Shown piece after piece: positions 1-8,290 of a DNA stretch of 64,000 nt (positions are counted from its first letter, which is position 1; each line of letters begins with the position of its first letter). Under the pieces are notes generated by a model. The model saw nothing but the letters and a program-made list of their open reading frames with translations. It ran no database searches and was not told the origin of the DNA. Position numbers and translations under genes: made by a program. This stretch comes from Candidatus Dechloromonas phosphorivorans (GTDB taxonomy: Bacteria > Pseudomonadota > Gammaproteobacteria > Burkholderiales > Rhodocyclaceae): positions 372,001 to 436,000 of the forward strand of contig JADKIP010000014.1 in the NCBI GenBank assembly GCA_016721185.1, in the 5' to 3' direction.

Positions 1-267
1 ACGAAAACGTTCCGGCACGAGCATTTCGACTGACTGGCCGATCAACGCGGCGCGCTCGTAATTGAACATTTGCTCGGTCTGTGCGTTGACCAGCACCATG
101 ATGCCGTCGCGGTCGATCATGACCATCGCACTGGGTGCCCACTCGACAACGCGGCGAAATGAGTCCTCGCCAAGTTGCGACCCGACGCTCAATGGAGATA
201 CATGCGGGCAGGACGGCTGGCCTTCGGTTTGTTCTGGAGTTTTGCCGCAGGTTGAAAACACATCCAT
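1..267 (-). CDS. PAS-domain sensor protein, N-terminal part (runs off window)
   Basis: This is the first 89 codons of a protein that continues beyond position 1. The ATG at 267 is preceded by a strong AAGGAG seven bases away, which fixes the start. After about 35 variable residues comes a PAS-like stretch: FRRVVEWAPSAMVMIDRDG, then VNAQTEQMFNYERAALIG and MLVPERFR, the usual core and helix pattern of PAS domains in histidine kinases and diguanylate cyclases. No signal peptide or membrane segment is visible, so a cytoplasmic sensor is inferred. The output domain lies outside the window and cannot be named. Confidence 0.75.
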   Translation of the reverse strand, partial: MDVFSTCGKTPEQTEGQPSCPHVSPLSVGSQLGEDSFRRVVEWAPSAMVMIDRDGIMVLVNAQTEQMFNYERAALIGQSVEMLVPERFR

Positions 268-370
268 CTCAGGCTCCTTCGCAGCTTGATCCCGGCAGAG
301 TAAGGAGCCGTACCGAACTCCCCTCCGAGCAACTAAGTAATTAGACCAGCGAGAACCAGAAAAGGTCAGG

Positions 371-793
371 CTATTCCTTCAGCTTTGCCGACAAGGTGAT
401 CGTCGCGTTCAGCAGCTTTGAAACCGGGCAGTCGGCTTTGGCGGCAAAAGCGATTTTTTCGAAGGTGGCCGGGTCGGCTCCCGGAATGTCGGCAACCAGA
501 TCAAGATGGACAGCGACGATCTCGAATCCGCCGTCCAACTTTTCGAGCGTCACGGTGGCCCGTGTGTGCAGGTTCTTCGCCGTCATGCCTTCTTTTTCCA
601 GCGCCGCCGCCAGCGCCATGGTGAAGCAGCCGGCATGGGCGGCGCCAATCAGTTCTTCCGGGTTGGTGCCTGGCCCCTCTTCAAAACGGGTGTTGAACCC
701 GTACTGCGTTTTCAATACGCCGCTCTGGGTCGAAATGGTGCCGGTGCCACTTTTGGGGCCGCCAGTCCAGCTGGCTGATGCACTGCGTTGCAT
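371..793 (-). CDS. osmC: OsmC family peroxiredoxin
   Basis: A 140-residue protein of normal OsmC length. OsmC proteins are thiol peroxidases that reduce organic hydroperoxides in the cytoplasm. Both redox cysteines are visible in their expected contexts: HAGCFTMAL near residue 55 and DCPVSKLL near residue 121. The N-terminus (RSASASWTGGPKSGTG) matches the family's first strand. The ATG at 793 follows CAGGAGATCCCATC, a good ribosome site. The gene lies downstream of a decayed CHRD gene on the same strand. OsmC proteins are typically induced by osmotic, stationary-phase or peroxide stress; no operator was recognised here. Confidence 0.92.
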   Translation of the reverse strand: MQRSASASWTGGPKSGTGTISTQSGVLKTQYGFNTRFEEGPGTNPEELIGAAHAGCFTMALAAALEKEGMTAKNLHTRATVTLEKLDGGFEIVAVHLDLVADIPGADPATFEKIAFAAKADCPVSKLLNATITLSAKLKE

Positions 794-820
794 GATGGGA
801 TCTCCTGTATCGATTGATTA

Positions 821-1283
821 ATAGCTGCCCTTGGGCTTTCGCCAGCCTTCAACGGCAGCAACTGGCCGCGCAGTTCTCATCGGGATGCTGGGCGGTATGA
901 ACATGGACGTAGAGGTTGCCGGCAATGAAGCTGGCGTACTGGGCCTAGCTCCAGCTTGGTGTTGGGGGGACGGCATAACTGTCATCGGCGGTTTTTCCCA
1001 AAGGTAACGATGACCGGCCCGTTCTTGCCGACGGGGCTTCGTGGATATGCGCCATTGTTGGCACTAGCCCGAAGGTCTTGATACTGCCGATCACGACGTG
1101 GTCGGGCGTAATCATGAATTGACCGGTGCCTCAGGCGGTCGTCACGACCAGCGGCACCCGGTGCTGCCGGTCAACAGAAACTGAAATCGGTTCCTGGGCG
1201 TAAGAGGTGGGTCGAGGCCAGAAAAATCAGGGCCAGTGGCGCGATCCGGCTGAGCAGAGCGCTGGGGATGATTGTTTGATCAT
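821..1283 (-). pseudogene. Decayed CHRD-domain secreted protein
   Basis: On the minus strand a ribosome site AAGGAA precedes the ATG at 1283. A hydrophobic leader (SALLSRIAPLALIFLAS) appears only after a frame change. Downstream, CHRD-like pieces can be read in different frames: MAHIHEAPSGKNGPVIVTFG around 1000-1050, then NLYVHVHTAQHPDENC around 885-915 and a QLLPLKAGES-like end near 840. Stops and several shifts separate them. CHRD domains occur in secreted proteins of largely unknown role. The number of lesions in 460 bases is higher than in neighbouring genes, so real decay is favoured over sequencing error, though a burst of errors is possible. Confidence 0.6.
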
Positions 1284-1619
1284 GTTTGTTTCCTTGAAAA
1301 ATGCTGGGATTGGGGGCGGTTGGGGTGAGTTTTGCCAGGTAGGGGGCTGGTTTTACAGGCCTTCTTCTGCTCGCTTCTGTTGGGCTGCACTGCAAGAAAA
1401 AACTTTTTCCAGGCAGTCGAATGCCGGCGGGCAGAGAGGCAATATGCGCCGGCGCCACCCTTTATTCCGTGCGCTGACCCACACAGGGAATTTGCCCGCC
1501 GATGTGCGATATCGCACCGACGCCTTTGATTACTGTCGACTATGTATTGATCCGATGCTGCCGATCGTTGTTTCATCGTTGGCAGACAGCTTGTTCAAAC
1601 TTGAGGATCTGGACAAACC
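1284..1619. other. Intergenic stretch without a supported gene
   Basis: About 335 bases lie between the divergent CHRD pseudogene and the SRPBCC gene. Open frames cross it but none shows a ribosome site, codon bias or recognisable protein. It presumably carries both promoters; no confident -35/-10 pair or operator was identified. Confidence 0.5.
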
Positions 1620-2409
1620 ATGGCGGCCTACCACTTGCTGACGATCTGGCGTATTGAGGCGCCACTGGAAGACGTTTATACGGCTGTCCAGAATTCCTTG
1701 CGTTGCCCAGCGTGGTGGCCGGGTGTGAAAGAAAGTCGAGCAGTTGCAATCTGGTCAGGCCAGCGGCATTGACAGCGTCTGGCGGTATTGCTGGCAGGGG
1801 AATTTGCCTTATCAGTTGGTTTTTGACGTGCGCGCAACCCGGATCGAACCTTTGCTGGCGATTGAGGGCAGCGCGAGTGGCGATCTCGAAGGGACTGGCC
1901 GCTGGCTTTTTTCCAGCGAGGGCGCGGTCAGCGTCGTGCGTTATGAATGGCAGGTGCGCAGTACCCGCTGGTGGATGAATCTGATCGCACCGTTGGCCCG
2001 CCCGCTCTTTATCCGCAACCATGCCCGGCTGATGGCGCAGGGGGCGGCAGGCTTGGCCTGCTGGCTGGACGCCCCGCTGCTTAGCCAGGAGAGCCGCGAT
2101 CTGCTGGCCGAAACCGTTCCGCCGCAGCCCGCGCCCGGCACCTTCCGCCAGGGTGGGCGGATTGATCCGACGCTCCTGGCCGGGGTTTTCTACGGCTTGC
2201 TCATTTACGCGGTCAATCTGTACGGACTGACCTGGTTCTTTCCGTGGTTTGCAGTAAGCCGTGACTGGGTGACGCTGCTTGCCCATCTGGTATTTGGCAT
2301 ATCGCTGAGTGGCGCCTGTCTGTTGTTTGCTCGGTGCGCTGGCAGACGGAGCAGATCGGCGGAGCGAGGCATGCTTCGCTATATTGATTTCAAGGAGACT
2401 AAAACATGA
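1620..2409 (+). CDS. SRPBCC-fold protein with C-terminal membrane segments (frameshifted)
   Basis: Reading from ATG 1620 gives MAAYHLLTIWRIEAPLEDVYTA...CPAWWPG, the start of a START/SRPBCC (polyketide-cyclase-like) domain. About position 1731 the frame must move by one base, after which the domain continues (EQLQSGQASGIDSVWRYCWQ ... VFDVRATRIEPLL ... EGTGRWLF ... YEWQVRSTRWWMN) to about residue 165. The C-terminal third has two hydrophobic spans (FYGLLIYAVNLYGLTWFF and LLAHLVFGISLSGACLLF). SRPBCC domains bind hydrophobic ligands; the substrate here is unknown. The stop overlaps the next ATG (ATGA), suggesting translational coupling with the FMN reductase. The shift may be a consensus error. 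Confidence 0.65.
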
Positions 2410-2979
2410 ACAAAATAAAAATTCTGGGCATCGTTGGCGGTCTGCGTCAGGACTCGTATAACGCGTTCGCCCTCAAGGCGGCCCAGGCGCTGGTGCCGAA
2501 TGACGTGGCGCTTGAGTTGATTGATTTGCACGGCATTCCGCTCTATAGCCAGGACAATGAGATGTCTCCGCCGTCGGCGGTGCAGGCACTCAAGCAAAGG
2601 ATTCTGGATGCTGACGCCATCCTGTTTGCCACGCCTGAATGCAATTATTCGCTGCCCGGCGCGCTGAGAAATGCGATCAACTGGGCTTCGCGGCCCTATG
2701 GCGAGACGGCCTGGAAGGGCAAGCCGGCGGCTGTGATGGGGGCATCGGTCGGGAGCCTCGGCACGGCACGGGCTCAATCCCATTTGCGGAAAATGCTTGT
2801 TGCGCTCGACATGCCGGTGGTCAATCAGCCGGAAGTGATGATCTGCGATGCGGCGCAGTGCTTTTGCTGAGAATGGCGAGTTGATCGATGACGCAACCCG
2901 GGAAGTTATCCAGAAGCTGCTGAACTCGCTGGTTGATCTGGTGGATGCCTGCCGGACGAACCAGGCTCAGGCCGCCTGA
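2406..2979 (+). CDS. NADPH-dependent FMN reductase / flavoprotein (one frameshift)
   Basis: The protein matches the ChrR/YieF-type flavodoxin-fold reductases: phosphate loop GGLRQDSYNAFALKAA near residue 11, and the flavin-contacting PECNYSLPGALRNAINWASR around residue 78. These cytoplasmic enzymes reduce quinones, chromate or azo compounds with NAD(P)H. In the sequence as given the frame ends at 2870. Removing one T from the TTTT run near 2862 restores FAENGELIDDATREVIQKLL and a natural stop at 2977-2979, giving the usual length of about 190 residues. A homopolymer error is therefore the likely explanation. It is coupled to the upstream SRPBCC gene by an ATGA overlap. Confidence 0.8.
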
Positions 2980-3007
2980 AGATTATTGTGAGCAGGGAGG
3001 GCGCATC

Positions 3008-3253
3008 ATGATCGACACAAATTTACCCCGCCGGCCGGTGCTGCGCCCGGCGTTGGCAAGCGGTTGCAGCCGGTGGACGCCGATCGCCAAGGCGGCGGCC
3101 GATAAGTTGCCGCAGCGCGATGTGCAGTATCAGGCAACGCCCCGATCGTGTGGCTTTTGCCTGAATTGCATCGCCGGGGCGAACGCCTGCAAGGTGGTCG
3201 AAGGCCGGATCAGCCCCGAGGGCTGGTGCTCCGTCTGGGTAGCGCGGGCGTGA
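3008..3253 (+). CDS. High-potential iron-sulfur protein-like electron carrier
   Basis: An 81-residue protein with a C-terminal cysteine cluster, CGFCLNCIAGANACKVVEG followed by ISPEGWCSVW. The spacing and the GWC(S)xW ending are typical of HiPIPs, soluble periplasmic [4Fe-4S] carriers that feed terminal oxidases or reaction centres. Five cysteines are present where four ligate the cluster. HiPIPs are normally Tat-exported; the N-terminus has only a poor twin-arginine-like stretch (PRRPVLRPALASGC) and lacks a clear hydrophobic core, so either export is unusual or the 5' end carries an error. The ATG at 3008 has a GGAGGG upstream. The electron partner cannot be told from context. Confidence 0.75.
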   Translation: MIDTNLPRRPVLRPALASGCSRWTPIAKAAADKLPQRDVQYQATPRSCGFCLNCIAGANACKVVEGRISPEGWCSVWVARA

Positions 3254-3281
3254 AGCCGGCTTGATTGAAGAGGGCGGATAA

Positions 3282-4232
3282 ATGGAATTCAAGGATTACT
3301 ACAAGATCATGGGTGTGGCGCGCGATGCGACGCAGGATGAGATCAAGCGCGCCTACCGGACGCTGGCGCGCAAATATCATCCCGATGTCAGCAAGGCGCC
3401 GGATGCCGAGGCCCGTTTCAAGGAGCTGGGCGAAGCGTATGCGGTATTGAAGGATCTTGAAAAACGGGCGGCCTACGACCAGTTGGGCAGCAACTGGCAA
3501 GCCGGGCAGGATTTCCGGCCACCGCCGGACTGGAATACGGGTTTCGAGTTTTCCGGCGATGGCAGCGCTGGTGCGGCGGGTGCCGCCGACTTCAGCGACT
3601 TTTTTGAATCGCTCTACGGGCGCGGTTTTGAATCCGGCGGGCGCCGGCAGCAGGCCGCACACGCCCGCGGCGAAGACCATCACGCCAAGGTGATGATCGA
3701 CCTTGAAGATGCTTATAACGGGGCGACCCGCACGATCAAGTTGAAACGCCCTGAACTCAATGCCGAGGGCCGCGTCGTCATGCGTCCGCATCAACTCAAT
3801 GTGACCATTCCGCGCGGCGTGCGGGCGGGCCAGCATATTCGCCTGGCCGGGCAGGGCGCCGCGGGCATCGGTCAGGGGCCGCCGGGCGATCTGTATCTGG
3901 AAATCGAGTTTCATCCGCACCCGCTTTATCGCGTCGACCAACGCGATGTCTATCTCGATCTGCCGCTTGCCCCGTGGGAAGCCGCGCTGGGCGCAACGCT
4001 GAAGGTGCCGACCCCGACTGCTGCGGTCGACCTGAAAATTCCGCCAAAATCAGTCGCCGGTGGCAAGTTGCGCCTCAAGGGGCGGGGCATTCCCGGCACG
4101 ACGCCGGGTGATTTTTATGTTGTCTTGCAACTCGTCCTGCCCGAGGCGGACAGTGAAACTAGCCTGGCCTTTTATGCGCAGATGGCCGAGCAGTTCAAGT
4201 CCTTCAACCCGCGCGCCAAACTGGGAGTCTGA
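3282..4232 (+). CDS. cbpA: Curved-DNA-binding J-domain co-chaperone CbpA
   Basis: The 316-residue protein begins with a J domain (DYYKIMGVARDATQDEIKRA, with the HPD motif in KYHPDVSK near residue 33). A Gly/Phe-rich linker follows (about residues 75-135). There is no zinc-finger region, and then come the two beta-sandwich C-terminal domains (VMIDLEDAYNGATRTI ... GGKLRLKGRGIPG). This is the type II Hsp40 layout of CbpA, which stimulates DnaK and binds curved DNA in stationary phase. The gene overlaps cbpM by one base (TGATG), as in the E. coli cbpAM operon. One copy of the dispersed GCTGCGGTCGACC element lies inside its 3' half. Confidence 0.93.
   Translation: MEFKDYYKIMGVARDATQDEIKRAYRTLARKYHPDVSKAPDAEARFKELGEAYAVLKDLEKRAAYDQLGSNWQAGQDFRPPPDWNTGFEFSGDGSAGAAGAADFSDFFESLYGRGFESGGRRQQAAHARGEDHHAKVMIDLEDAYNGATRTIKLKRPELNAEGRVVMRPHQLNVTIPRGVRAGQHIRLAGQGAAGIGQGPPGDLYLEIEFHPHPLYRVDQRDVYLDLPLAPWEAALGATLKVPTPTAAVDLKIPPKSVAGGKLRLKGRGIPGTTPGDFYVVLQLVLPEADSETSLAFYAQMAEQFKSFNPRAKLGV
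4018..4051 (+). repeat. Dispersed GGTCRAC/A-tract element, copy in cbpA
   Basis: Contains CTGCTGCGGTCGACC followed by GAAAA and CAAAA runs. It is read in frame as TAAVDLKIPPKS inside the CbpA C-terminal domain. Same layout as the other copies in this window. Confidence 0.5.
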
Positions 4233-4615
4233 TGATGGACAACGTGAAGACGGATAGTGCGGTGACGGGTAGTGTGGCAACCGAGAGCGGGGCAACCGAC
4301 AGCGAAAAAATGTTCCCGCAGGTGAGCGCCATCATCCTTGAAGAGCAGACCGAACTGAGCCTGGTCGAGGTCTGTCGGGCTTGTGCCGTGCGGGCTGAGT
4401 TTATTGTCGAACTGGTCGAAGAGGGCGTCATTACGCCGCAAGGCCGGGAGCCGCATCGCTGGCGTTTCAGCGGCACGCACCTGCGCCGCGCCACGGTGGC
4501 TTTGCGCTTGCAGCGCGACCTCGGCGTCAATCTGGCGGGGGCAGCGCTGGCGCTGGAGTTGCTGGATGAACTCGATACCCTGCGCGCCCGCTTAGGAAAA
4601 ATAGGCAGTTTTTAG
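4232..4615 (+). CDS. cbpM: CbpA modulator CbpM (MerR-like)
   Basis: A 127-residue protein whose residues 30-125 match CbpM: LSLVEVCRACAVRAEFIVELVEEGVI, then HRWRFSGTHLRRATVALRLQRDLGVNLAGAALALELLDEL, a MerR-like helix-turn-helix and dimer helix. CbpM binds the J domain of CbpA and blocks both its DnaK stimulation and its DNA binding. The first 25 residues are a Ser/Thr/Gly/Asp-rich low-complexity tail (TDSAVTGSVATESGATDSEK) absent from E. coli CbpM. The start codon overlaps the cbpA stop, so the two are co-translated. The last codons and the stop lie within a copy of the dispersed element. Confidence 0.88.
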   Translation: MMDNVKTDSAVTGSVATESGATDSEKMFPQVSAIILEEQTELSLVEVCRACAVRAEFIVELVEEGVITPQGREPHRWRFSGTHLRRATVALRLQRDLGVNLAGAALALELLDELDTLRARLGKIGSF

Positions 4616-4629
4616 CGTTGACCGTACGA
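4591..4629 (-). repeat. Dispersed GGTCRAC/A-tract element, copy at the cbpM 3' end
   Basis: On the minus strand: GTACGGTCAACGC, then TAAAAA and a second A-rich block 8-12 bases on. It supplies the last codons and stop of cbpM. Confidence 0.45.
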
Positions 4630-4694
4630 CCAGCCGTTGATTTTATGGTCCTGGGGCCAGCAGTTGTATATATTGTCCTTGGGCTAGCTGCTGC

Positions 4695-4726
4695 TTTGTC
4701 ATTACCGTTTTCAAGGCAATGACAAA
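4695..4726. promoter_or_regulatory. Inverted repeat upstream of phosphoketolase
   Basis: Arms TTTGTCATTACC and GGCAATGACAAA, 12 bases with one mismatch, are separated by 8 bases (GTTTTCAA). The site lies 37 bases before the phosphoketolase ATG and has no T-run behind it, so an operator or a 5'-leader hairpin is more likely than a terminator. No known regulator box was recognised. Confidence 0.5.
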
Positions 4727-4762
4727 AACCAAGTGTCCAGATAATGTTTCAAGGAGAGTGAA

Positions 4763-7132
4763 ATGCCCCCGATTGCCCTGACGCTTGGCGCCGAAGAACT
4801 CAAAAAAATGGATGCCTATTGGCGCGCCGCCAATTACCTGTCGGTGGGGCAGATTTATCTGCTGGACAATCCGCTGCTCAAAGATCGGTTGCAACTGCCC
4901 CATATCAAGCCCCGCCTGCTCGGCCACTGGGGCACGACGCCGGGGCTGAATTTCATTTACGTGCATATGAACCGGGTGATCAAGCTGCACGATCTGAGCA
5001 TGATCTACATTGCCGGCCCCGGCCACGGCGGCCCGGGGGTGGTGGCCAATACTTATCTTGAAGGCAGTTACAGCGAGCTGTATTCCGATATTTCGCAGGA
5101 TGAAGAAGGCCTGCGCCGGCTGTTCCGCCAGTTTTCCTTTCCAGGCGGCATTCCCAGCCACGCCGCACCGGAAACGCCGGGCTCGATTCACGAAGGCGGC
5201 GAACTCGGTTACGCCCTGTTCCATGCCTACGGCGCGGTGTTCGATAACCCAGATCTGATCGCCTGCTGCGTGGTCGGCGATGGCGAAGCGGAAACCGGGC
5301 CGCTGGCGACTTCCTGGCACTCGAACAAATTTCTCAATCCGCGCACCGATGGCGCGGTGCTGCCGATCCTCCATCTCAACGGCTACAAGATCGCCAATCC
5401 GGCGGTGCTGGCCCGGATCAGCCACAGCGAGCTGGAATGCCTGTTCGTCGGCTACGGCTACAAGCCGATTTTTGTCGAGGGCGACGATCCCGAAACCATG
5501 CATCAATTGATGGCTGCTGCGGTCGACAGTGCTTTGGCCGAAATTTCCGAAATCCAGCGCTCAGCCCGCGCCGGCGGTGAAGTTACCCGGCCGCGCTGGC
5601 CGATGATCATCCTGCGTTCGCCCAAGGGCTGGACCGGCCCGAAAGAGGTTGATGGCTTGAAAAGCGAAGGCAACTGGCGTTCGCATCAGGTGCCGTTCAG
5701 CGACATGGCGAACCCCGATCACGTCCGGTTGCTGGAAGAGTGGATGCAGTCCTATCGGCCGACTGAGCTGTTCGATGAGCAAGGCCGGCTAATGCCGGCA
5801 CTGGCCGCGCTGGCGCCGAGTGGCGAGCGGCGCATGGGGGCCAATCCGCATGCCAATGGCGGCGTCCTGCTGCACGATTTGCGTTTGCCCGACTTTCGCC
5901 ACTACGCGGTGGCGGTGCCCATGCCGGGCAGCACCCGGGCCGAGGCAACGCGCCCGATGGGGGCGTTTTTGCGCGATGTGATGCAGAAGAATCCGGCCAA
6001 CTTTCGCGTGTTCGGCCCGGATGAAACGGCCTCGAATCGACTCGGCGCGCTTTTCGATGTCACTAACCGGAGCTGGATGGCCGAGCGTTTCGCCGATGAC
6101 GACCATTTGGCGGTGGATGGCCGGGTCATGGAAATCCTTTCCGAACACGCCTGCGAAGGCTGGCTCGAAGGCTATCTGCTGACCGGGCGGCACGGCCTGT
6201 TTTCCTGCTACGAAGCCTTCATTCACATCATCGATTCGATGTTCAACCAGCACGCCAAATGGCTCAAGGTCTGCGGCGAGATTCCGTGGCGGCGGCCGAT
6301 TGCCTCGCTCAACATCCTGCTCACCTCGCACGTCTGGCGCCAGGACCACAACGGCTTCTCGCATCAGGACCCCGGTTTCATCGACCATGTGGTGAACAAG
6401 AAGGCCGACATCATCCGCGTCTATCTGCCGCCGGATGCCAACACGCTGCTGTACGTTACCGACGAGTGCCTGAGAAGCCGAAATCTGGTCAATATCATCG
6501 TCGCCGGCAAGCAGCCGGAACGCCAATGGCTCGACATGGAGGCGGCGATCAACCACGCCAGCGCCGGCATCGGCATGTGGGAATGGGCGTGCAGCGATCA
6601 GGATGGCGAGCCGGATATCGTGCTTGCCGCCGCCGGTGATGTGCCGACGCTGGAAATGCTGGCGGCCATTTCGATCCTGCGCGAACTGACACCCGAGCTG
6701 AAAATTCGCTTCATCAATGTCGTCGATCTGATGACCCTGCAACCGCAGGAAGAGCATCCGCACGGCCTGTCCGATAGCGAGTTCATCTCGCTGTTCCGCC
6801 CCGACAAGCCGATTCTCTTTGCCTATCACGGCTACCCGTGGCTGATCCATCGCCTGACTTATCGGCGCAGCAACCATAGCAACTTGCATGTGCGCGGCTA
6901 CAAGGAGGAGGGCACGACCACGACGCCGTTCGACATGGTGGTGCTCAACCATCTCGACCGCTTCAATCTGGTGATGGACGTGGCGAAGCAGGTGCCGAAG
7001 CTGCAGCCGCAGGCGGCGCATATCAAACAACGGATGCGCGACAAGCTGAACGAGCACACCCGTTACATCCACGAACACGGCGAAGACATGCCGGAGATTC
7101 GTAACTGGAAATGGCCGGAGGCCAAGGCATGA
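4763..7132 (+). CDS. xfp: Xylulose-5-P / fructose-6-P phosphoketolase
   Basis: A 789-residue protein, the standard phosphoketolase length. It carries the N-terminal TPP-domain signatures LLGHWGTTPGLNFIYVHMNR and IAGPGHGGPGVVANTYLEGS, then GGIPSHAAPETPGSIHEGGE and the TPP-binding VVGDGEAETGPLATSWHSN. The central domain has HVWRQDHNGFSHQDPG and the C-terminus HRLTYRRSNHSNLHVRGYKEEGTTTTPFDM. The enzyme splits X5P or F6P with phosphate into acetyl phosphate plus G3P or E4P in the cytoplasm. A strong AAGGAG lies seven bases before the ATG. The stop overlaps the transaldolase start (ATGA), which points to a shared pentose/hexose shunt. No acetate kinase or phosphotransacetylase is nearby. Confidence 0.96.
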   Translation: MPPIALTLGAEELKKMDAYWRAANYLSVGQIYLLDNPLLKDRLQLPHIKPRLLGHWGTTPGLNFIYVHMNRVIKLHDLSMIYIAGPGHGGPGVVANTYLEGSYSELYSDISQDEEGLRRLFRQFSFPGGIPSHAAPETPGSIHEGGELGYALFHAYGAVFDNPDLIACCVVGDGEAETGPLATSWHSNKFLNPRTDGAVLPILHLNGYKIANPAVLARISHSELECLFVGYGYKPIFVEGDDPETMHQLMAAAVDSALAEISEIQRSARAGGEVTRPRWPMIILRSPKGWTGPKEVDGLKSEGNWRSHQVPFSDMANPDHVRLLEEWMQSYRPTELFDEQGRLMPALAALAPSGERRMGANPHANGGVLLHDLRLPDFRHYAVAVPMPGSTRAEATRPMGAFLRDVMQKNPANFRVFGPDETASNRLGALFDVTNRSWMAERFADDDHLAVDGRVMEILSEHACEGWLEGYLLTGRHGLFSCYEAFIHIIDSMFNQHAKWLKVCGEIPWRRPIASLNILLTSHVWRQDHNGFSHQDPGFIDHVVNKKADIIRVYLPPDANTLLYVTDECLRSRNLVNIIVAGKQPERQWLDMEAAINHASAGIGMWEWACSDQDGEPDIVLAAAGDVPTLEMLAAISILRELTPELKIRFINVVDLMTLQPQEEHPHGLSDSEFISLFRPDKPILFAYHGYPWLIHRLTYRRSNHSNLHVRGYKEEGTTTTPFDMVVLNHLDRFNLVMDVAKQVPKLQPQAAHIKQRMRDKLNEHTRYIHEHGEDMPEIRNWKWPEAKA

Positions 7133-8245
7133 ATAAAAATCCCCTGTTGGCGCTGAAGGAACTGGGGCAGCACGTCTGGCTCGACAATCTTTCCCGGACA
7201 CTGATTGAAGAGGGCACGCTGCAACGCCTGATCAACGAGGATGGGGTCGATGGCGTGACCTCCAATCCCTCGATTTTCGAGAAGGCCATTTCCTCCAGTC
7301 CTTACTACCGCGCTCATCTGGCGCGCCTGAATGGGTCCAGCCTGAACGTCGAGGCGCGTTATGAATGGCTGGTCATCCCCGATATTCAGGCGGCTTGCGA
7401 TGCGCTTTTGCCAAGCTATGTTGCCAGCGGCAACGAGGCCGGGTATGTCAGCCTTGAGGTTTCGCCATTACTTGCTCACGAAACCGCGGCGACGGTTGCT
7501 GCGGCCAAGCGCTTGTACCAGGCGGTAGGCCGCGAGAACCTGCTGATCAAAGTGCCGGCCACGCCGGCCGGTTTACAGGCTTTTGAGCAGTTGACCGCAG
7601 CCGGCATGCGGATCAACGTCACCCTGATCTTTTCCCTGGCCCAGTACGCCGCTGTGGTTCAGGCCTATCTGCGCGGCGCCTTGCGCTGGCTGGAGAGCGG
7701 CGGAAGCACCCGAAAACTGCGCTCGGTGGCGAGCATCTTCCTCAGCCGGGTCGATACGCTGGTCGATAAGCGGCTGGATGCCCTCGGCACGGCGCAAGCC
7801 GAAGCGTTAAAAGGCCGGGCGGGCGTGGCGCTGGGCAAAATCTGCCATCACCATTATCTCGATACCTATAACGGCTCGTCCTTCGCCTTGCTCCGCTTGG
7901 CCCACATCCGCCCGCAAGCCTTGCTCTGGGCCAGTACCGGCAACAAGGACCCGGTGGCCAGCGATGTGCTACGTTGAACCGCTGATCGGTGCCAAAACCA
8001 TCACCACCCTGCCCGACGCGACGCTGGCCGCGTTTCGTGCTCACGGCTGCGCCGCCGCCGAGACGCTGATGAATGGCATGGAAGAGGCGCAAGCCCACAG
8101 CGAAGCCTTGGCCGCGCAAGGCATTAATCTGGATGACATCGGCGAAACATTGCAGCTTGAAGGCGTGGCGCTTTTTGCTGAAGCTTATGAAAAACTGCTG
8201 GTTAGTGTTAGTAGGAGTAGGGTGTCGCTAGCGGCTAACAGCTAG
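7129..8245 (+). CDS. tal: Transaldolase (one frameshift)
   Basis: The ATG at 7129 overlaps the phosphoketolase stop. Family signatures are intact: LWLDNLSR-like VWLDNLSRTLI, GVTSNPSIFEKAI, the Schiff-base lysine in LLIKVPATPAG (near residue 145), INVTLIFSLAQY and LWASTGNKDP. At about 7971 the frame ends artificially; a one-base shift restores SDVLYVEPLIGAKTITTLPDATLAAFRAHG and runs to 8245. The enzyme moves a dihydroxyacetone unit between S7P/G3P and F6P/E4P, matching a phosphoketolase partner. The final 15 residues come from a GCTAAC-rich repeat and look non-native. The shift is probably a sequence error because both sides are fully conserved. Confidence 0.9.
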
Positions 8246-8290
8246 CCGCTAATTGCTAACAACTTCCGACTAACCGCTAACAACCCGCTA
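8200..8290. repeat. GTTAGT/GCTAAC-rich degenerate repeat with palindrome
   Basis: The block is built of variants of GTTAGT, GGCTAACA, GCTAGC and CGCTAAC. It includes a perfect 8-bp inverted repeat, AGCGGCTA at 8230 and TAGCCGCT at 8243, with a 5-base spacer. It supplies the stop codon and last codons of transaldolase and reaches the 3' end of the convergent transglutaminase gene. It may act as a bidirectional terminator or be an inserted simple repeat. Confidence 0.55.

Noticed and set aside
5789..7201. 470-codon open frame antisense to phosphoketolase
   Set aside because: The sense frame is a fully conserved enzyme; the antisense one has no family resemblance.
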